From positions 1 to 64,000 of the forward strand of contig CAIOKE010000363.1 in NCBI GenBank assembly GCA_903858815.1: a DNA stretch of 64,000 nt, written 5' to 3'. This DNA is from an uncultured Planctomycetaceae bacterium. GTDB lineage: Bacteria > Planctomycetota > Planctomycetia > Planctomycetales > Planctomycetaceae. Each line of letters starts with the position of its first letter. Positions within the stretch are counted from its first letter, which is position 1. A model generated the notes under the pieces. The model made no database searches, was not told the DNA's origin, and saw only the letters and a program-made list of their open reading frames with translations. Shown here in pieces: positions 17,961 through 27,298 of this stretch. The translations under genes were made by a program, and so were the position numbers.

Positions 17961-19232
17961 ATGGCTGGAGAGTCGACATTGGACGGGCCCCGAGCTCGAG
18001 GCAGTCTGTGGGCGTGGTGGGTCAGTGTGCTGCTGCTGCTGGCGACGATGCTGAACTACATGGACCGTCAGGCATTGTCAGTGATGTCGAAACGGATTAC
18101 GGGTGAGCTGCAGATTTCAAACGAGCAGTATGGTGATCTGGAGTTTGGTTTTGGGGTGGCCTTTGCGATGGGGTCGCTGTTGTTTGGTGCGATCGCGGAT
18201 CGCTGGTCGGTGCGATTATTGTACCCGGGTGTGCTGCTGGCGTGGTCAGCGATGGGTGTGCTGACGGCGTGGTGCAGTAGTTTTTCTTCGCTGTTGTTGT
18301 GTCGTGTGCTGCTTGGTTTTTTTGAATCGGGTCACTGGCCGTGTGCATTGCGGACCACGAAGACGATTCAGTCGGGCAGTCAGCGTCTGATGGGGAACAG
18401 TATTCTGCAGAGTGGCGGGGCATTGGGTGCGATTATCACGCCATTGCTGGTGCTGTCGATGCTGGGTCAGCAGGCGCAGGCTGGGGCGTGGCGATTTCCA
18501 TTTCAGGTGATAGGCAGTCTGGGCGTGGTGTGGGCTGTGGTCTGGTTGCTTTCGGTGCAGTGGCATGATTTGCCGGCGGCGAACGCCGGTGGGGGCAGTG
18601 TGGAGGATTCGGGGCGGCACTGGCTGGAGGAGTGTCTGACGAGTCGCAGATTCTGGGCGCTTGTTCCGGTGGTTATTGTGCTGAATATTACGTGGCAGTT
18701 GATTCGAGCGTGGCTGCCAAAGTTTCTGCAGGAGGGTCGTGGAGCGGCAGAGGATTCGGCATTGTTTTTCAATTCGCTGTATTTTGTGGCAGCGGATGTG
18801 GGTTGTCTGGCGGCGGGAGCGGGTGCATTGACTCTGGCTCGTTGGGGCTATTCGGCTCATGGGGCCCGGCTGCGGGTTTTTGGTTTGTGTGCCCTGTGCA
18901 CGGCTCTGGCGGTGGTTGCGGCAATGTTGCCGCTGGGCTGGGGACTGTACAGCGTGTTATTGATTGTGGCAGCAGGTTCGCTGGGGTTATTTCCCTGTTA
19001 TTACTCGATGTCTCAGGATCTGAGCAGTCGGAATATGGGGAAGGCGGCCGGCATTCTGAGTGCGATTGGCTGGCTCACGGCTTCTCCACTGCAGAAGGTG
19101 TTTGGCCGAGTGGTGGATCGGACGGGTCGTTACGACGAGGTGCTGGCTGCGGTGGGGCTGGCGCCGCTGCTGGGTTTGGTGTTTCTGTGGCTGCTGTGGC
19201 CGGATCAGGAGGGGGGGGAGAGAGGCGGTTGA
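17961..19232 (+). CDS. Major facilitator superfamily transporter
   Basis: 423 aa from the ATG at 17961, preceded by AAGGGGGG about 8 bases upstream; the ORF track start 52 codons earlier is unlikely. About twelve membrane spans. The first span carries 'LNYMDRQALSVM' and is followed by 'YGDLEFGFGVAFAMGSLLFGAIADRWSVR', which has the G-x-x-x-D-R loop motif between spans 2 and 3. The N/Y-x-D-R start resembles the anion:cation symporter group (hexuronate, glucarate and similar organic acids), so a sugar acid or organic anion is a reasonable guess. No neighbouring catabolic gene confirms it. Confidence 0.88.
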   Translation: MAGESTLDGPRARGSLWAWWVSVLLLLATMLNYMDRQALSVMSKRITGELQISNEQYGDLEFGFGVAFAMGSLLFGAIADRWSVRLLYPGVLLAWSAMGVLTAWCSSFSSLLLCRVLLGFFESGHWPCALRTTKTIQSGSQRLMGNSILQSGGALGAIITPLLVLSMLGQQAQAGAWRFPFQVIGSLGVVWAVVWLLSVQWHDLPAANAGGGSVEDSGRHWLEECLTSRRFWALVPVVIVLNITWQLIRAWLPKFLQEGRGAAEDSALFFNSLYFVAADVGCLAAGAGALTLARWGYSAHGARLRVFGLCALCTALAVVAAMLPLGWGLYSVLLIVAAGSLGLFPCYYSMSQDLSSRNMGKAAGILSAIGWLTASPLQKVFGRVVDRTGRYDEVLAAVGLAPLLGLVFLWLLWPDQEGGERGG

Positions 19233-19365
19233 GTGTTGCGGTTCGTAATTGGGTCCGGGGGTCGGTATACTTCCGGCGGGTGATTTCGGTGCAGTGCTGC
19301 CGGGCCAGTTGTGTTGTGCTGGCTGCGTAGTTTGGCGGCTGTTTTTGTGGGGACAGGGCGCAGCG

Positions 19366-20313
19366 ATGAACAGCAAACGAGCGATGGCCCAGCTGCTGAA
19401 GCATCTGACGGGTCTGGGCGTGACGCATCTGCCGAAGGTGGAGTTACCGGTCCGTCGGCCGGGAGCTGAGGCAGCATCGGGGCCGGCAGACCGGGGCTCC
19501 GGTGTGGCGGGTCGTGCCGGAGGGGTTGCCGGGGGGGGTGTCGGAGCGGCCGGAGAAGCGGGTGTGGGTGCAGCCGGTGTTCGCCGACCGTCGAAGCCGG
19601 CGGCAGGTACGAGTGCCGCGGCTGGATTGCAGCCTCTGCGGCGTGTGTCTTTGCCTGAGTCTGGCGGAACCGGGGGTGGTGTGCGTCGTCCGGACGAGTT
19701 GCCGGAGGTGGGTCGGTTATTGGCTGGTCCTCTGGAGACGGCGGTCGAGCGTCAGGAGGCGGCGTGTGCACTGGCTCAGATCGTGGCTGGTTGTCAGCGT
19801 TGTGCGGAATTATCTGAGCGGCGGACTCAGACGGTCTTCGGTGTCGGGAGTGTCATGGCGGAGATTATGTTTATTGGTGAAGCTCCGGGTCAGGAGGAGG
19901 ACGAGCGGGGTGAGCCATTTGTGGGTGCGGCCGGTCAGCTGATGGATCGGATCATTGGAGCCTGTCAGCTGCGTCGAGAGGACATCTATATCTGCAACGT
20001 GCTGCGTTGTCGTCCTCCGGGCAATCGGACTCCGGCACCGCAGGAGGCGGCGAACTGTCGGGAATTTCTGGACGCACAGATTCAGATTGTCCGACCGAAG
20101 TACATTGTGTGCTGGGGTGCGGTGGCGGCTCAGAATCTGCTGGGTGTAACGACTTCGATATCGAAGCTGCGTGGTCAGCTTTATGAATACCGGGGTGCGA
20201 CAGTGCTTGCGACGTATCATCCATCGTACCTGCTGCGGACTCCGGCGGCGAAGAAGGATGTGTGGGAAGATATGAAGCTGCTGATGCGTCAGCGGGGCGT
20301 GGAGCTTTCCTGA
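19366..20313 (+). CDS. Family 4 uracil-DNA glycosylase, Fe-S type
   Basis: 315 aa from the ATG at 19366 (MNSKRAMAQLLKHL). The catalytic domain occupies about the last 190 residues. Motif 1 is GEAPGQEEDERGEPFVG and the late motif is 'YHPSYLLR'. Four cysteines are placed as in the 4Fe-4S family: CQRC near the start of the domain, then RCRPPGNRTPAPQEAANC. The enzyme removes uracil from DNA in base excision repair. The first ~120 residues are unusual: a Gly/Ala/Arg/Pro-rich low-complexity stretch not needed for the enzyme fold. It follows the MFS gene by 133 bases. Confidence 0.93.
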   Translation: MNSKRAMAQLLKHLTGLGVTHLPKVELPVRRPGAEAASGPADRGSGVAGRAGGVAGGGVGAAGEAGVGAAGVRRPSKPAAGTSAAAGLQPLRRVSLPESGGTGGGVRRPDELPEVGRLLAGPLETAVERQEAACALAQIVAGCQRCAELSERRTQTVFGVGSVMAEIMFIGEAPGQEEDERGEPFVGAAGQLMDRIIGACQLRREDIYICNVLRCRPPGNRTPAPQEAANCREFLDAQIQIVRPKYIVCWGAVAAQNLLGVTTSISKLRGQLYEYRGATVLATYHPSYLLRTPAAKKDVWEDMKLLMRQRGVELS

Positions 20314-20377
20314 GGGGTGTGGTGTCGGCGTGAGCCGGATGGATGCTGGCTGTGTTGATGCTGAGGGGGAGTAATTG

Positions 20378-21508
20378 ATGGCTGGGCGGCGTGAACCGGA
20401 TCGGGGTCAGGCATCCGTATCATCGGGCGAGCGGTTGTTATCGCTGGATGCGCTGCGTGGTTTTGACATGTTCTGGATCATGGGCGGGGATACTCTGGCT
20501 GTCGTTGCGCTCAGTATGCTTCCCTTTCCGGCGGCAAAAGCGCTGCGGTGGCAGTTTGAGCATGTGGAGTGGGCGGGTTTTGTGTTCTATGATCTGATTT
20601 TCCCGCTGTTTCTGTTTCTGGTGGGGTGTGTGATACCGTATTCGCTGCAGAAGTATCAGTCTCAGCCAGGTGCTGCAGCGTGGCGAATACTGCGGCGTGT
20701 GGTGTTGCTGGTGCTGTTGGGTTTGGTAGCGAACGGATTATTGAACCTGCGTCCGGACAGTCTGCGATACTGTGGTGTGCTGCAGCGAATTGGTGTGTGT
20801 TACGGGGTGGCGGCATTTTTCTATCTGCGATTTCGTGTGCGAGGCCTGTCGTTGCTGACAGCGGGGATCCTGCTGGGATATTGGGCGGTCCTGGCGCTGG
20901 TACCGGCGCCGGGAGGTAATCCTGGGGATTACACGAAGGCGGGTAATCTGGCTGGCTGGCTGGATCGTCGATTGTTGCCGGGTCAGATTCCTGCGCAGTG
21001 GTATGGTTTTGGGGACAACGAGGGTTTGTTGTCGACGATTCCGGCGGTGGCGACAGCGTTGCTGGGCGTATTGGCCGGTGTGTGGCTGAAGAGCGGTCGA
21101 TCGGGGTTTCTGAAAGCGGCTGGTCTGGCGGCAGCCGGAGTGGTTCTGGTGTTTGCGGGTTATGAGTGGGCGCGCTGGTTTCCGATCATCAAGAACATCT
21201 GGACCAGTTCTTTTGTGCTGGTGGCCGGGGGTTTCAGTCTGTTGCTGTTGAGTGTGTTTTATCTGGTGATCGATGTGTGGGGTCTGCGTCGTCCGGCGTT
21301 TTTCTGGGAGGTGATCGGAGTCAATGCGATCGCGATTTACATGGTGCCGCGATTCGTGGAATTCGACAACATCGCCGGTTTTTTTCTGGGTGGTCTGGCA
21401 GTGCGTTCCGGGATGTGGGGTTCGCTGATTATGGCGACGGGCGCGATTGCGGCGCAGTGGCTGTTTCTGTGGTGGTTGTATCGCAGCCGGACTTTTCTGC
21501 GTTTGTGA
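20378..21508 (+). CDS. NagX/DUF5009-like membrane acyltransferase
   Basis: 376 aa from the ATG at 20378; GGGGGAG sits 6 bases upstream. About ten membrane segments. The start 'SLDALRGFDMFWIMGGDTL' is the signature of the heparan-alpha-glucosaminide N-acetyltransferase-like/DUF5009 group, and 'GVLQRIGVCYGVAAFFYLR' is the matching second block. Members are thought to move acyl groups onto amino sugars across the membrane. The convergent neighbour is an amino-sugar-type kinase, which agrees with an amino-sugar role but does not prove it. Confidence 0.85.
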   Translation: MAGRREPDRGQASVSSGERLLSLDALRGFDMFWIMGGDTLAVVALSMLPFPAAKALRWQFEHVEWAGFVFYDLIFPLFLFLVGCVIPYSLQKYQSQPGAAAWRILRRVVLLVLLGLVANGLLNLRPDSLRYCGVLQRIGVCYGVAAFFYLRFRVRGLSLLTAGILLGYWAVLALVPAPGGNPGDYTKAGNLAGWLDRRLLPGQIPAQWYGFGDNEGLLSTIPAVATALLGVLAGVWLKSGRSGFLKAAGLAAAGVVLVFAGYEWARWFPIIKNIWTSSFVLVAGGFSLLLLSVFYLVIDVWGLRRPAFFWEVIGVNAIAIYMVPRFVEFDNIAGFFLGGLAVRSGMWGSLIMATGAIAAQWLFLWWLYRSRTFLRL

Positions 21509-21531
21509 GCTGGTTTGTGGCGGGCTGTTGA

Positions 21532-22476
21532 TCAGCTGTTTTGTTGATGCAGTTCAGCGGCCAGTCGCAGGGCACCTTCTGCGGCGTTGTGTACGACAGT
21601 GACGACAGGGCAGTATCGTTGATTGTGACTGAGGTGCTGGACGACGGCCTGCAGCAGGGCGGGTTGTTGTGTCAGGACGGCACCGGCAGCGGCCAGTGGA
21701 AGCTGTTGTGGCAGTTTCAGTCGGTCAGCGACGGTGCGTGCCATCACGGCAAGGTCTCGGCCGGCATTTGAAATGATGCTGCTGGCGACGGCATCGTCAG
21801 CCTCGGCGAGTGTGAAGGCCAATGGTGCAAGTTCGGCAATCAGAGCGCGAGGGATTTCTGCGGAGTAGATGCGAGCGACGAGGTCGGAGGCGGTGCTGAT
21901 CTGCAGTTGTTCGCAGACCGCGGGAGCAAGTGCGGTGAGGGGGCCGCGACCATCGGCTGCGCAGACGACGGCTTTGAGAACGGCTGAACCGATTGCCCAG
22001 GCGCTGCCTTCATCACCCATCAACCAGCCCCAGCCTCCGGCGCGGGTGGAGTCCCCGCTGGCATTGCAGCCCCAGGCGAGTGATCCGGTCCCGGCGATGA
22101 GTGCCACACCGAATCCGGTGCCCGTGCCGGCGGAGAGCAGTGGCACGGCATCATTGACGACGCGAACATGGTCTGCGAGTCGGGCTTCGGAGGCCCATTG
22201 CAGGACGACACCGCGGTCGGAATCACGGTCGGCCCCGGCCAGTCCGAGGCAGGCGGCAGCGACTGTGCAGCGCGGCAGACCGGACTGTTCGAAGGCCGCA
22301 TTGACGGCGGCATCGAGATTCTGCATGGCGAGCAGCGGGCCCACAGCTCGCTGATTGGACGGGCCGGCAAAACCAGTGGCAAGAATCTGTGCAGGATTGG
22401 CGGCAGCTGCCAGCAGGGCTCGCGTTGTGGTGCCACCACCATCAATACCCAGCAGCAGTAAAGTCTCATCAGGCAT
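21532..22476 (-). CDS. BadF/BadG-type kinase, probably N-acetylglucosamine kinase
   Basis: 314 aa from the ATG at 22476 (MPDETLLLLGIDGGGTTTRALL). The ORF track extends 92 codons upstream into the preceding kinase gene, which is not credible. The ASKHA phosphate-binding loop is 'GIDGGGTTTRA'; a second is 'ALIAGTGSLAWGCNASG', followed by 'GGWGWLMGDEGSAWAIG', the typical N-acetylglucosamine kinase segment. It would phosphorylate an amino sugar in the cytoplasm. It lies 47 bases after the giant kinase gene on the same strand and converges on the NagX-like gene. Confidence 0.85.
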   Translation of the reverse strand: MPDETLLLLGIDGGGTTTRALLAAAANPAQILATGFAGPSNQRAVGPLLAMQNLDAAVNAAFEQSGLPRCTVAAACLGLAGADRDSDRGVVLQWASEARLADHVRVVNDAVPLLSAGTGTGFGVALIAGTGSLAWGCNASGDSTRAGGWGWLMGDEGSAWAIGSAVLKAVVCAADGRGPLTALAPAVCEQLQISTASDLVARIYSAEIPRALIAELAPLAFTLAEADDAVASSIISNAGRDLAVMARTVADRLKLPQQLPLAAAGAVLTQQPALLQAVVQHLSHNQRYCPVVTVVHNAAEGALRLAAELHQQNS

Positions 22477-22523
22477 GACGGGTGTTTCGGAAACAGGGAG
22501 CCGGCGTGAACTGCCTTCGAAGT

Positions 22524-25500
22524 CTAGTGACCGGAGCGGGTATTGAGGAGTCGATCGATGTGAGTTCTTCCGAGCAGCTGCGATTCTGCCAGCAGTTGCC
22601 AGCGATAAAGTCGTCCGAGGACGCTGTTGGATCGTACCGGAACCTGCAGGGTGACGGTCAGGGGCAGGCTGTCCAGTGTGTAGGCACTGAGCTGGCTTCC
22701 GGTCTGGTTGTGTTTCAGCAGGGCGGCAATTTTCAGCAGGCTGCTGAACCATGCCGGGAAGTCTTCGTTGTAGAGATGAATGGAAGCTTCGATGAGCTGC
22801 AGGGTGGCATCGTCACGATTCTGATTGAGCTGACGAGCGTGTGTGATTGACTGCAGGGCTGCATCGGGCAGTCCATTATGAATTTCAGCCAAAGCACGGG
22901 TTTGCCATGCCGCCGGGGAGGCTGGCAGTTTCCGGGTCGCCTGCTGGGCGGCGTCCAGTGCCAGTGCAGCGCAGCGGATATCTGCGAAACCCAGCAGCAG
23001 CCAATGGATTTGGTTGAGATCGTTGATTGTGGTTGGGGCCGGTTGCCATTGATCAGAGTTCCGGGTTGGAGAGTCTGGTCTGTCAGCGCCGCCGGTGCGT
23101 TGCAGGCGATCATTCAGCAGTCGCAGAACCAGCCCGGTGAAATTCGACTCTGCGGCGTCTTTCAGGGACGCCATGAGTTCCCGAGTGCGAGCGGGTGTTT
23201 CGACCTCGCTGAGAGCCAGCAGTTCGTTCAGCAGGCAGGAGGGGTGTTGTCCGGCTGCAGGTGATTGCTGCAGCAGCTGCAGGGCCTGTTGAGGCTGCTT
23301 CTGCCGCAGCAGCAGTGAGGCCTGCAGTGCAGTGACGGAGGGGCTGTGAGCATCCAGTTGCTGCAGCCAGTGCAGGGGCTGTCGGACCACGTCATAGCAG
23401 CCCAGTTCCAGTGCATCGCAGCAGAAATTTGCGAGGAGCGGAGTCAGTGTGGAGCTGGCGCTGTTGTGAGTGGCGGGAGTGCTGCGGATCCAGCGAGCCA
23501 GCAGGTTGAGTGTTCTGGCGGGCAGGGGTGTGGTGACGGGAGAGAACCTGAGGTGGCTGACGCCGGCAGTTTGTGGGGTGTTTGGGGGAGTGCCGGGTGC
23601 AGCAACCGGAATACGAGGCAGTCCGGCCTGGGAGTAGGCCTCGGCCAGTTCCGGCAGATTGATGCAGAAGAGGCTGCTGGATGTCTGACCGATGGAGTGG
23701 ATGAACAGTCTCTGATCATGATCGGCAAACAGCACGTTTCCGGTATGGTCGGCTTTCAGTGGCAGAGTCATGAGGATCTGTCCGGAGGGTACATCCAGCA
23801 GTTGCAGTTCGCGCTGCAGCTGATGGCAGCAGCAGACGGCCAGCATTTTCCCGGAGCTTGAGAAATCCGCGAACTCGGCGGCAGCGGGCAGCGAGAACAG
23901 GAGGCTGCTGTCAGCAAGCTGGCGAACCTCGGACTGCAGGGCAGGGGAATCTGGATCGGGAATCGTCAGCAGCACCAGTTTTTCGTCGGGAGAAAACGTG
24001 GCACTGGTCCCTTTTGGAAATTCATCGCGGGCAGTCCGGGTCTGGCAGTCAAACAGGATTGAGGTGGCTTTGCGGCGAGAGCAGAGTAGGTAACGTCCGG
24101 AGCTGCTGACGGAAATGATGGACGCCAGATCTGACGGCAGCAGTTGCACGGCAAAGGGGTTGTCAGTGGGGCTGCGCTGCAGTTGACCGGTCAGACTCTG
24201 GGTGAAGATCCAGCGTCCATCCGGAGACAGTTTCTGCATTTCACAGCGAAAGGGCAGTCTGAGGCGTGATTCTGTCTGCAGCAGCAGCGTGTTATTATCT
24301 GTCAGCTGCGGGTGAATCTGCCAGATGGAATTTCCGCGAGAATCGGCTGAGGTCAGACCGGTTTCTGACCACATCAGCTCAGAAACGTATGGCAGAGCTG
24401 ACGTGCGTTCGATGGGCAAATCTGCAGCGAACGTGGTGCCGGTCTGAAGATTCAGCAGCAGGCCTGGAATGCCGCGCACATTGGCGGCGACAAAAGGCAG
24501 TTGTCTGGAAGCTGTTATGCTGGGTGTGGAAATGAATCCCGGCTGATCGACAGAGATTTCGCGAATGATTTCCGGATCATTGAGGCGGGCTTTGACGACG
24601 TGACCATCGTGCCAGAGCAGCCCGATGTCATTCCCGCTGAGGCTCCATGCATGATCCACACCTGTGCTGCCCCAGATCCACGGAGCGGTCAAGGTGTATC
24701 CATCGTCGATTCTGGTCAGCAGCAACGTCGGCTGTCGGCTGGCCACAGAGGACCACGCGCTGGCAGCCAGCCAGCGTCCATCGGGTGAAAATCGGCAGTG
24801 GGTCAGGCCCACGCTGGCAGCAAAGGTTTTGATCGGTTTCAGTGACGGCCATGCGACAAGTTCTATTTCCATCAGTTCATCATGGAATGCCATCTGCTGG
24901 CCTGACGGATGCCAGTCAAAGCCCGAGATGCCGTGCCGAGGCAGTCGCTGTTCCACAAGTCCGGTCTTCAGATTCAGGAAGCTGATTTCGTGATATGGGC
25001 CTGCGATGACAGCGAGGATGGGCTGATGCGGGTGTGGTCGCAGCTGCAGTTCCAGCAGCGGTCCGACACAGGGGTAGTGCTGCAGCAGGGTCCCTGTCTG
25101 CAGGTCAAATCGCAGGATGGAGCCATCAGCGTCGGCGGCAACGAACTGTTGCCCGCCGGGAAGGAAGGCGAGGCCGGTGGGGGATGTGCCGACAACCTTC
25201 CAGCGGAGGACCGGATTGTCAGCCGTCAGATCCCAGCAGGTCAGTTGCTGAGGAGTTTCGGGAGTCTGCTGTTCGTCCGGTAATTTCGGAGCGGGGCCAC
25301 TGACCAGCAGACAGCAGGCATCCTGTGAGACGGCATAGTCGAGCGGACGGATGTGCTCGGGAATTGTGGCCAGCAGTCGACCGTCGTTTTCCGCATCACG
25401 CACATTCAGTTTTCCATCGGCTGTGCTTTCGATGATTCTGCGGAAGTCGCGGGAGACCGTATAGGACTTCAGATTCCAGGCGCGGGGGACTTCCGGCACA

Positions 25501-26999
25501 AGAATTTCGGGGGTATCGAGGATGGAGGTCAGGCTGCTGCGGTATTCCTCGAGGAGGTAATTGAGTGCCGGAGTCTGCCGAATGATCTTCATGGCTGCGG
25601 CATAGTTGCTCAAAGCTCGGGTGCGTTGTCCGGGCTGTCGGGAGCTGGCGATGTCAATAGCTTCGGTGATCAGCTTCCGGCAGGTGCTTTCCTGTTCGGC
25701 CCGATACAGGTAGCTGTTGTAGATCAGCAGTGTGAACAGAGAGGCCAGCAGGACCGTGGTGAACAGGATCGAAGCAGTGAAGGTTTTGTGCTGACAGATG
25801 AGTCGCCATGCCAGTTCCGGTGTGGCGACGGGGCGGGCCATGATGGGGCGTCCATCCACGAATCGCTGCAGGTCATTGGCGAGTTCCTGAGCGGACAGGT
25901 AGCGGTCCTGTGGCTGCAGTGCCATGGCCTTTTCGGTGATGACGATCAGGTCGCGGGGGATATCGGGATCGTGGCTGCGGAGCGGGGGGTATTCACCGGT
26001 GCGGATGCGCTGGCGCAGGCTGCGTGGGCTGTCGTCACTGAAGGCGGGCGTCAGGGCCAGCATTTCGTAGAGTGTGACACCGAGTGAGTACACGTCTGAG
26101 AGTTTTGTAGCTTCGCCGTCACAGTGTTCCGGTGACATGTATCGCAGGGTTCCGGGGGCCTGCCCGGGCAGGGAGATGGCGGCACGTTCGGAGCGTCGCG
26201 CCAGCCCGAAATCTGTCAGCCAGATGCGGTGACTGCCATCGATGAGGAAGTTGGATGGTTTCAGGTCACGGTGCAGAACATTGTGTTCGTGGGCGAAGTG
26301 GACGGCGGTGGCTGCCTGCTGCATCCACTGAGCGATCCGGCGATAGCCATGTGCCGGAACCTCGCGACAGTACTTTTTCTGTGCTGTGCTGTCGTGGCGT
26401 GAAGTGGCGGAGCTCTGCGGGGGTGTCGCTGGGGAGGGCGCGGGTGCTGGTGTGAGTGCCCCCGGCGATTTTCTGCGAACACTTCCGCGCTGTTGTTTCC
26501 AGAGGTCTATGATCGTGGCCAGCGAGCAACCTTCGATGAACTGCATGATGAACCACGGTCGTGGGGCATCAGAGTGAATTTCATGCACCGGGACAATGTG
26601 GTCGTGGACCAGCAGCGAGGCGATGCGGGCTTCTTCGAGGAAACGCTGGCTGGAGTTGCCCCATCCGGATGTCTGGTGCTGCAGAACTTTGATGGCAACG
26701 GGGCGGTCGAGGCTGAGCTGGTGGTATTTCCAGACGGCACCCATGCCTCCGGAACCGATCAGTTCGATCATCTGCAGGTCAGGGCCTGTTTCCGGCGGTT
26801 GTGGTGTGGGAGATTGCTCGCTGGAAACTTTTACCAGTCCAGTGATTGTTTTGAGAAATGGCAGGAGGTGTTCGGCCAGTTGTGGGTATTTGCGAGCGTA
26901 CTCAGAGGGTGTCGGTTGTTCACCGTTACGGAGGCGTTCTTCAAACTCTTCAGCAATCTGATCCAGCAGCAGGTCCTCTGAGGATGATGTCGTGCTCAT
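22524..26999 (-). CDS. Giant Ser/Thr protein kinase with WD40-like and TPR-like sensor region
   Basis: 1491 aa. The N-terminal 60 residues ('IAEEFEERLRNGEQPTPSEYARKYP') match the leader often seen on planctomycete kinases. Kinase domain about 75-390: glycine loop 'GSGGMGAVW', lysine in VAIKVL (K104), catalytic HRDLKPSN, DFG in 'LTDFGLAR', and a Pro/Ser-rich insert before the catalytic loop. One membrane span ('ILFTTVLLASLFTLLIYN') follows. About 500-1150 has WD40-like repeats ('FSPDGRWLAAS', 'LSPDGRWIFTQS'). The rest is helical and TPR-like. It is divergent from an ECF sigma gene 299 bases away, a pairing described in Planctomycetes as ECF-STK. Confidence 0.93.
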   Translation of the reverse strand: MSTTSSSEDLLLDQIAEEFEERLRNGEQPTPSEYARKYPQLAEHLLPFLKTITGLVKVSSEQSPTPQPPETGPDLQMIELIGSGGMGAVWKYHQLSLDRPVAIKVLQHQTSGWGNSSQRFLEEARIASLLVHDHIVPVHEIHSDAPRPWFIMQFIEGCSLATIIDLWKQQRGSVRRKSPGALTPAPAPSPATPPQSSATSRHDSTAQKKYCREVPAHGYRRIAQWMQQAATAVHFAHEHNVLHRDLKPSNFLIDGSHRIWLTDFGLARRSERAAISLPGQAPGTLRYMSPEHCDGEATKLSDVYSLGVTLYEMLALTPAFSDDSPRSLRQRIRTGEYPPLRSHDPDIPRDLIVITEKAMALQPQDRYLSAQELANDLQRFVDGRPIMARPVATPELAWRLICQHKTFTASILFTTVLLASLFTLLIYNSYLYRAEQESTCRKLITEAIDIASSRQPGQRTRALSNYAAAMKIIRQTPALNYLLEEYRSSLTSILDTPEILVPEVPRAWNLKSYTVSRDFRRIIESTADGKLNVRDAENDGRLLATIPEHIRPLDYAVSQDACCLLVSGPAPKLPDEQQTPETPQQLTCWDLTADNPVLRWKVVGTSPTGLAFLPGGQQFVAADADGSILRFDLQTGTLLQHYPCVGPLLELQLRPHPHQPILAVIAGPYHEISFLNLKTGLVEQRLPRHGISGFDWHPSGQQMAFHDELMEIELVAWPSLKPIKTFAASVGLTHCRFSPDGRWLAASAWSSVASRQPTLLLTRIDDGYTLTAPWIWGSTGVDHAWSLSGNDIGLLWHDGHVVKARLNDPEIIREISVDQPGFISTPSITASRQLPFVAANVRGIPGLLLNLQTGTTFAADLPIERTSALPYVSELMWSETGLTSADSRGNSIWQIHPQLTDNNTLLLQTESRLRLPFRCEMQKLSPDGRWIFTQSLTGQLQRSPTDNPFAVQLLPSDLASIISVSSSGRYLLCSRRKATSILFDCQTRTARDEFPKGTSATFSPDEKLVLLTIPDPDSPALQSEVRQLADSSLLFSLPAAAEFADFSSSGKMLAVCCCHQLQRELQLLDVPSGQILMTLPLKADHTGNVLFADHDQRLFIHSIGQTSSSLFCINLPELAEAYSQAGLPRIPVAAPGTPPNTPQTAGVSHLRFSPVTTPLPARTLNLLARWIRSTPATHNSASSTLTPLLANFCCDALELGCYDVVRQPLHWLQQLDAHSPSVTALQASLLLRQKQPQQALQLLQQSPAAGQHPSCLLNELLALSEVETPARTRELMASLKDAAESNFTGLVLRLLNDRLQRTGGADRPDSPTRNSDQWQPAPTTINDLNQIHWLLLGFADIRCAALALDAAQQATRKLPASPAAWQTRALAEIHNGLPDAALQSITHARQLNQNRDDATLQLIEASIHLYNEDFPAWFSSLLKIAALLKHNQTGSQLSAYTLDSLPLTVTLQVPVRSNSVLGRLYRWQLLAESQLLGRTHIDRLLNTRSGH

Positions 27000-27298
27000 A
27001 GGTACCTGCTTTCGGCGTAATTGACAGGATTGCTGTGGGGCGAGCTCTCAGGGTGTATCAGGGTAAAGCCTAATTCTGGTGTGCTGAAAAGCAAGGGAAT
27101 GGCGGATTGTGGTGGGTGTATACCGGCAGAGATTCTGACGTACCTGCGGGTTGTGCGTCCGGGATCCTGTTTGCGGAGCCGTTTTGTGTGGCCTCGGGAT
27201 TGTGATTTGTGTCAACTGCTGCAATCCTACAAGTCGATCTGCAGCAGGCTGGATGTCTCGGGATGCGACGCGAACGTGGACGAATTGTCGGTAACAAC
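27000..27298. other. Divergent intergenic region between kinase and sigma factor
   Basis: 299 bases between the starts of the giant kinase and the ECF sigma gene. It should hold both promoters and any shared control site. A TTGACA occurs near 27020 on the plus strand but has no matching -10 at the right distance. Nothing else is supportable. Confidence 0.45.

Noticed and set aside
25353-26087. 244-aa plus-strand ORF
   Set aside because: Antisense shadow of the giant kinase gene, with no domain of its own.
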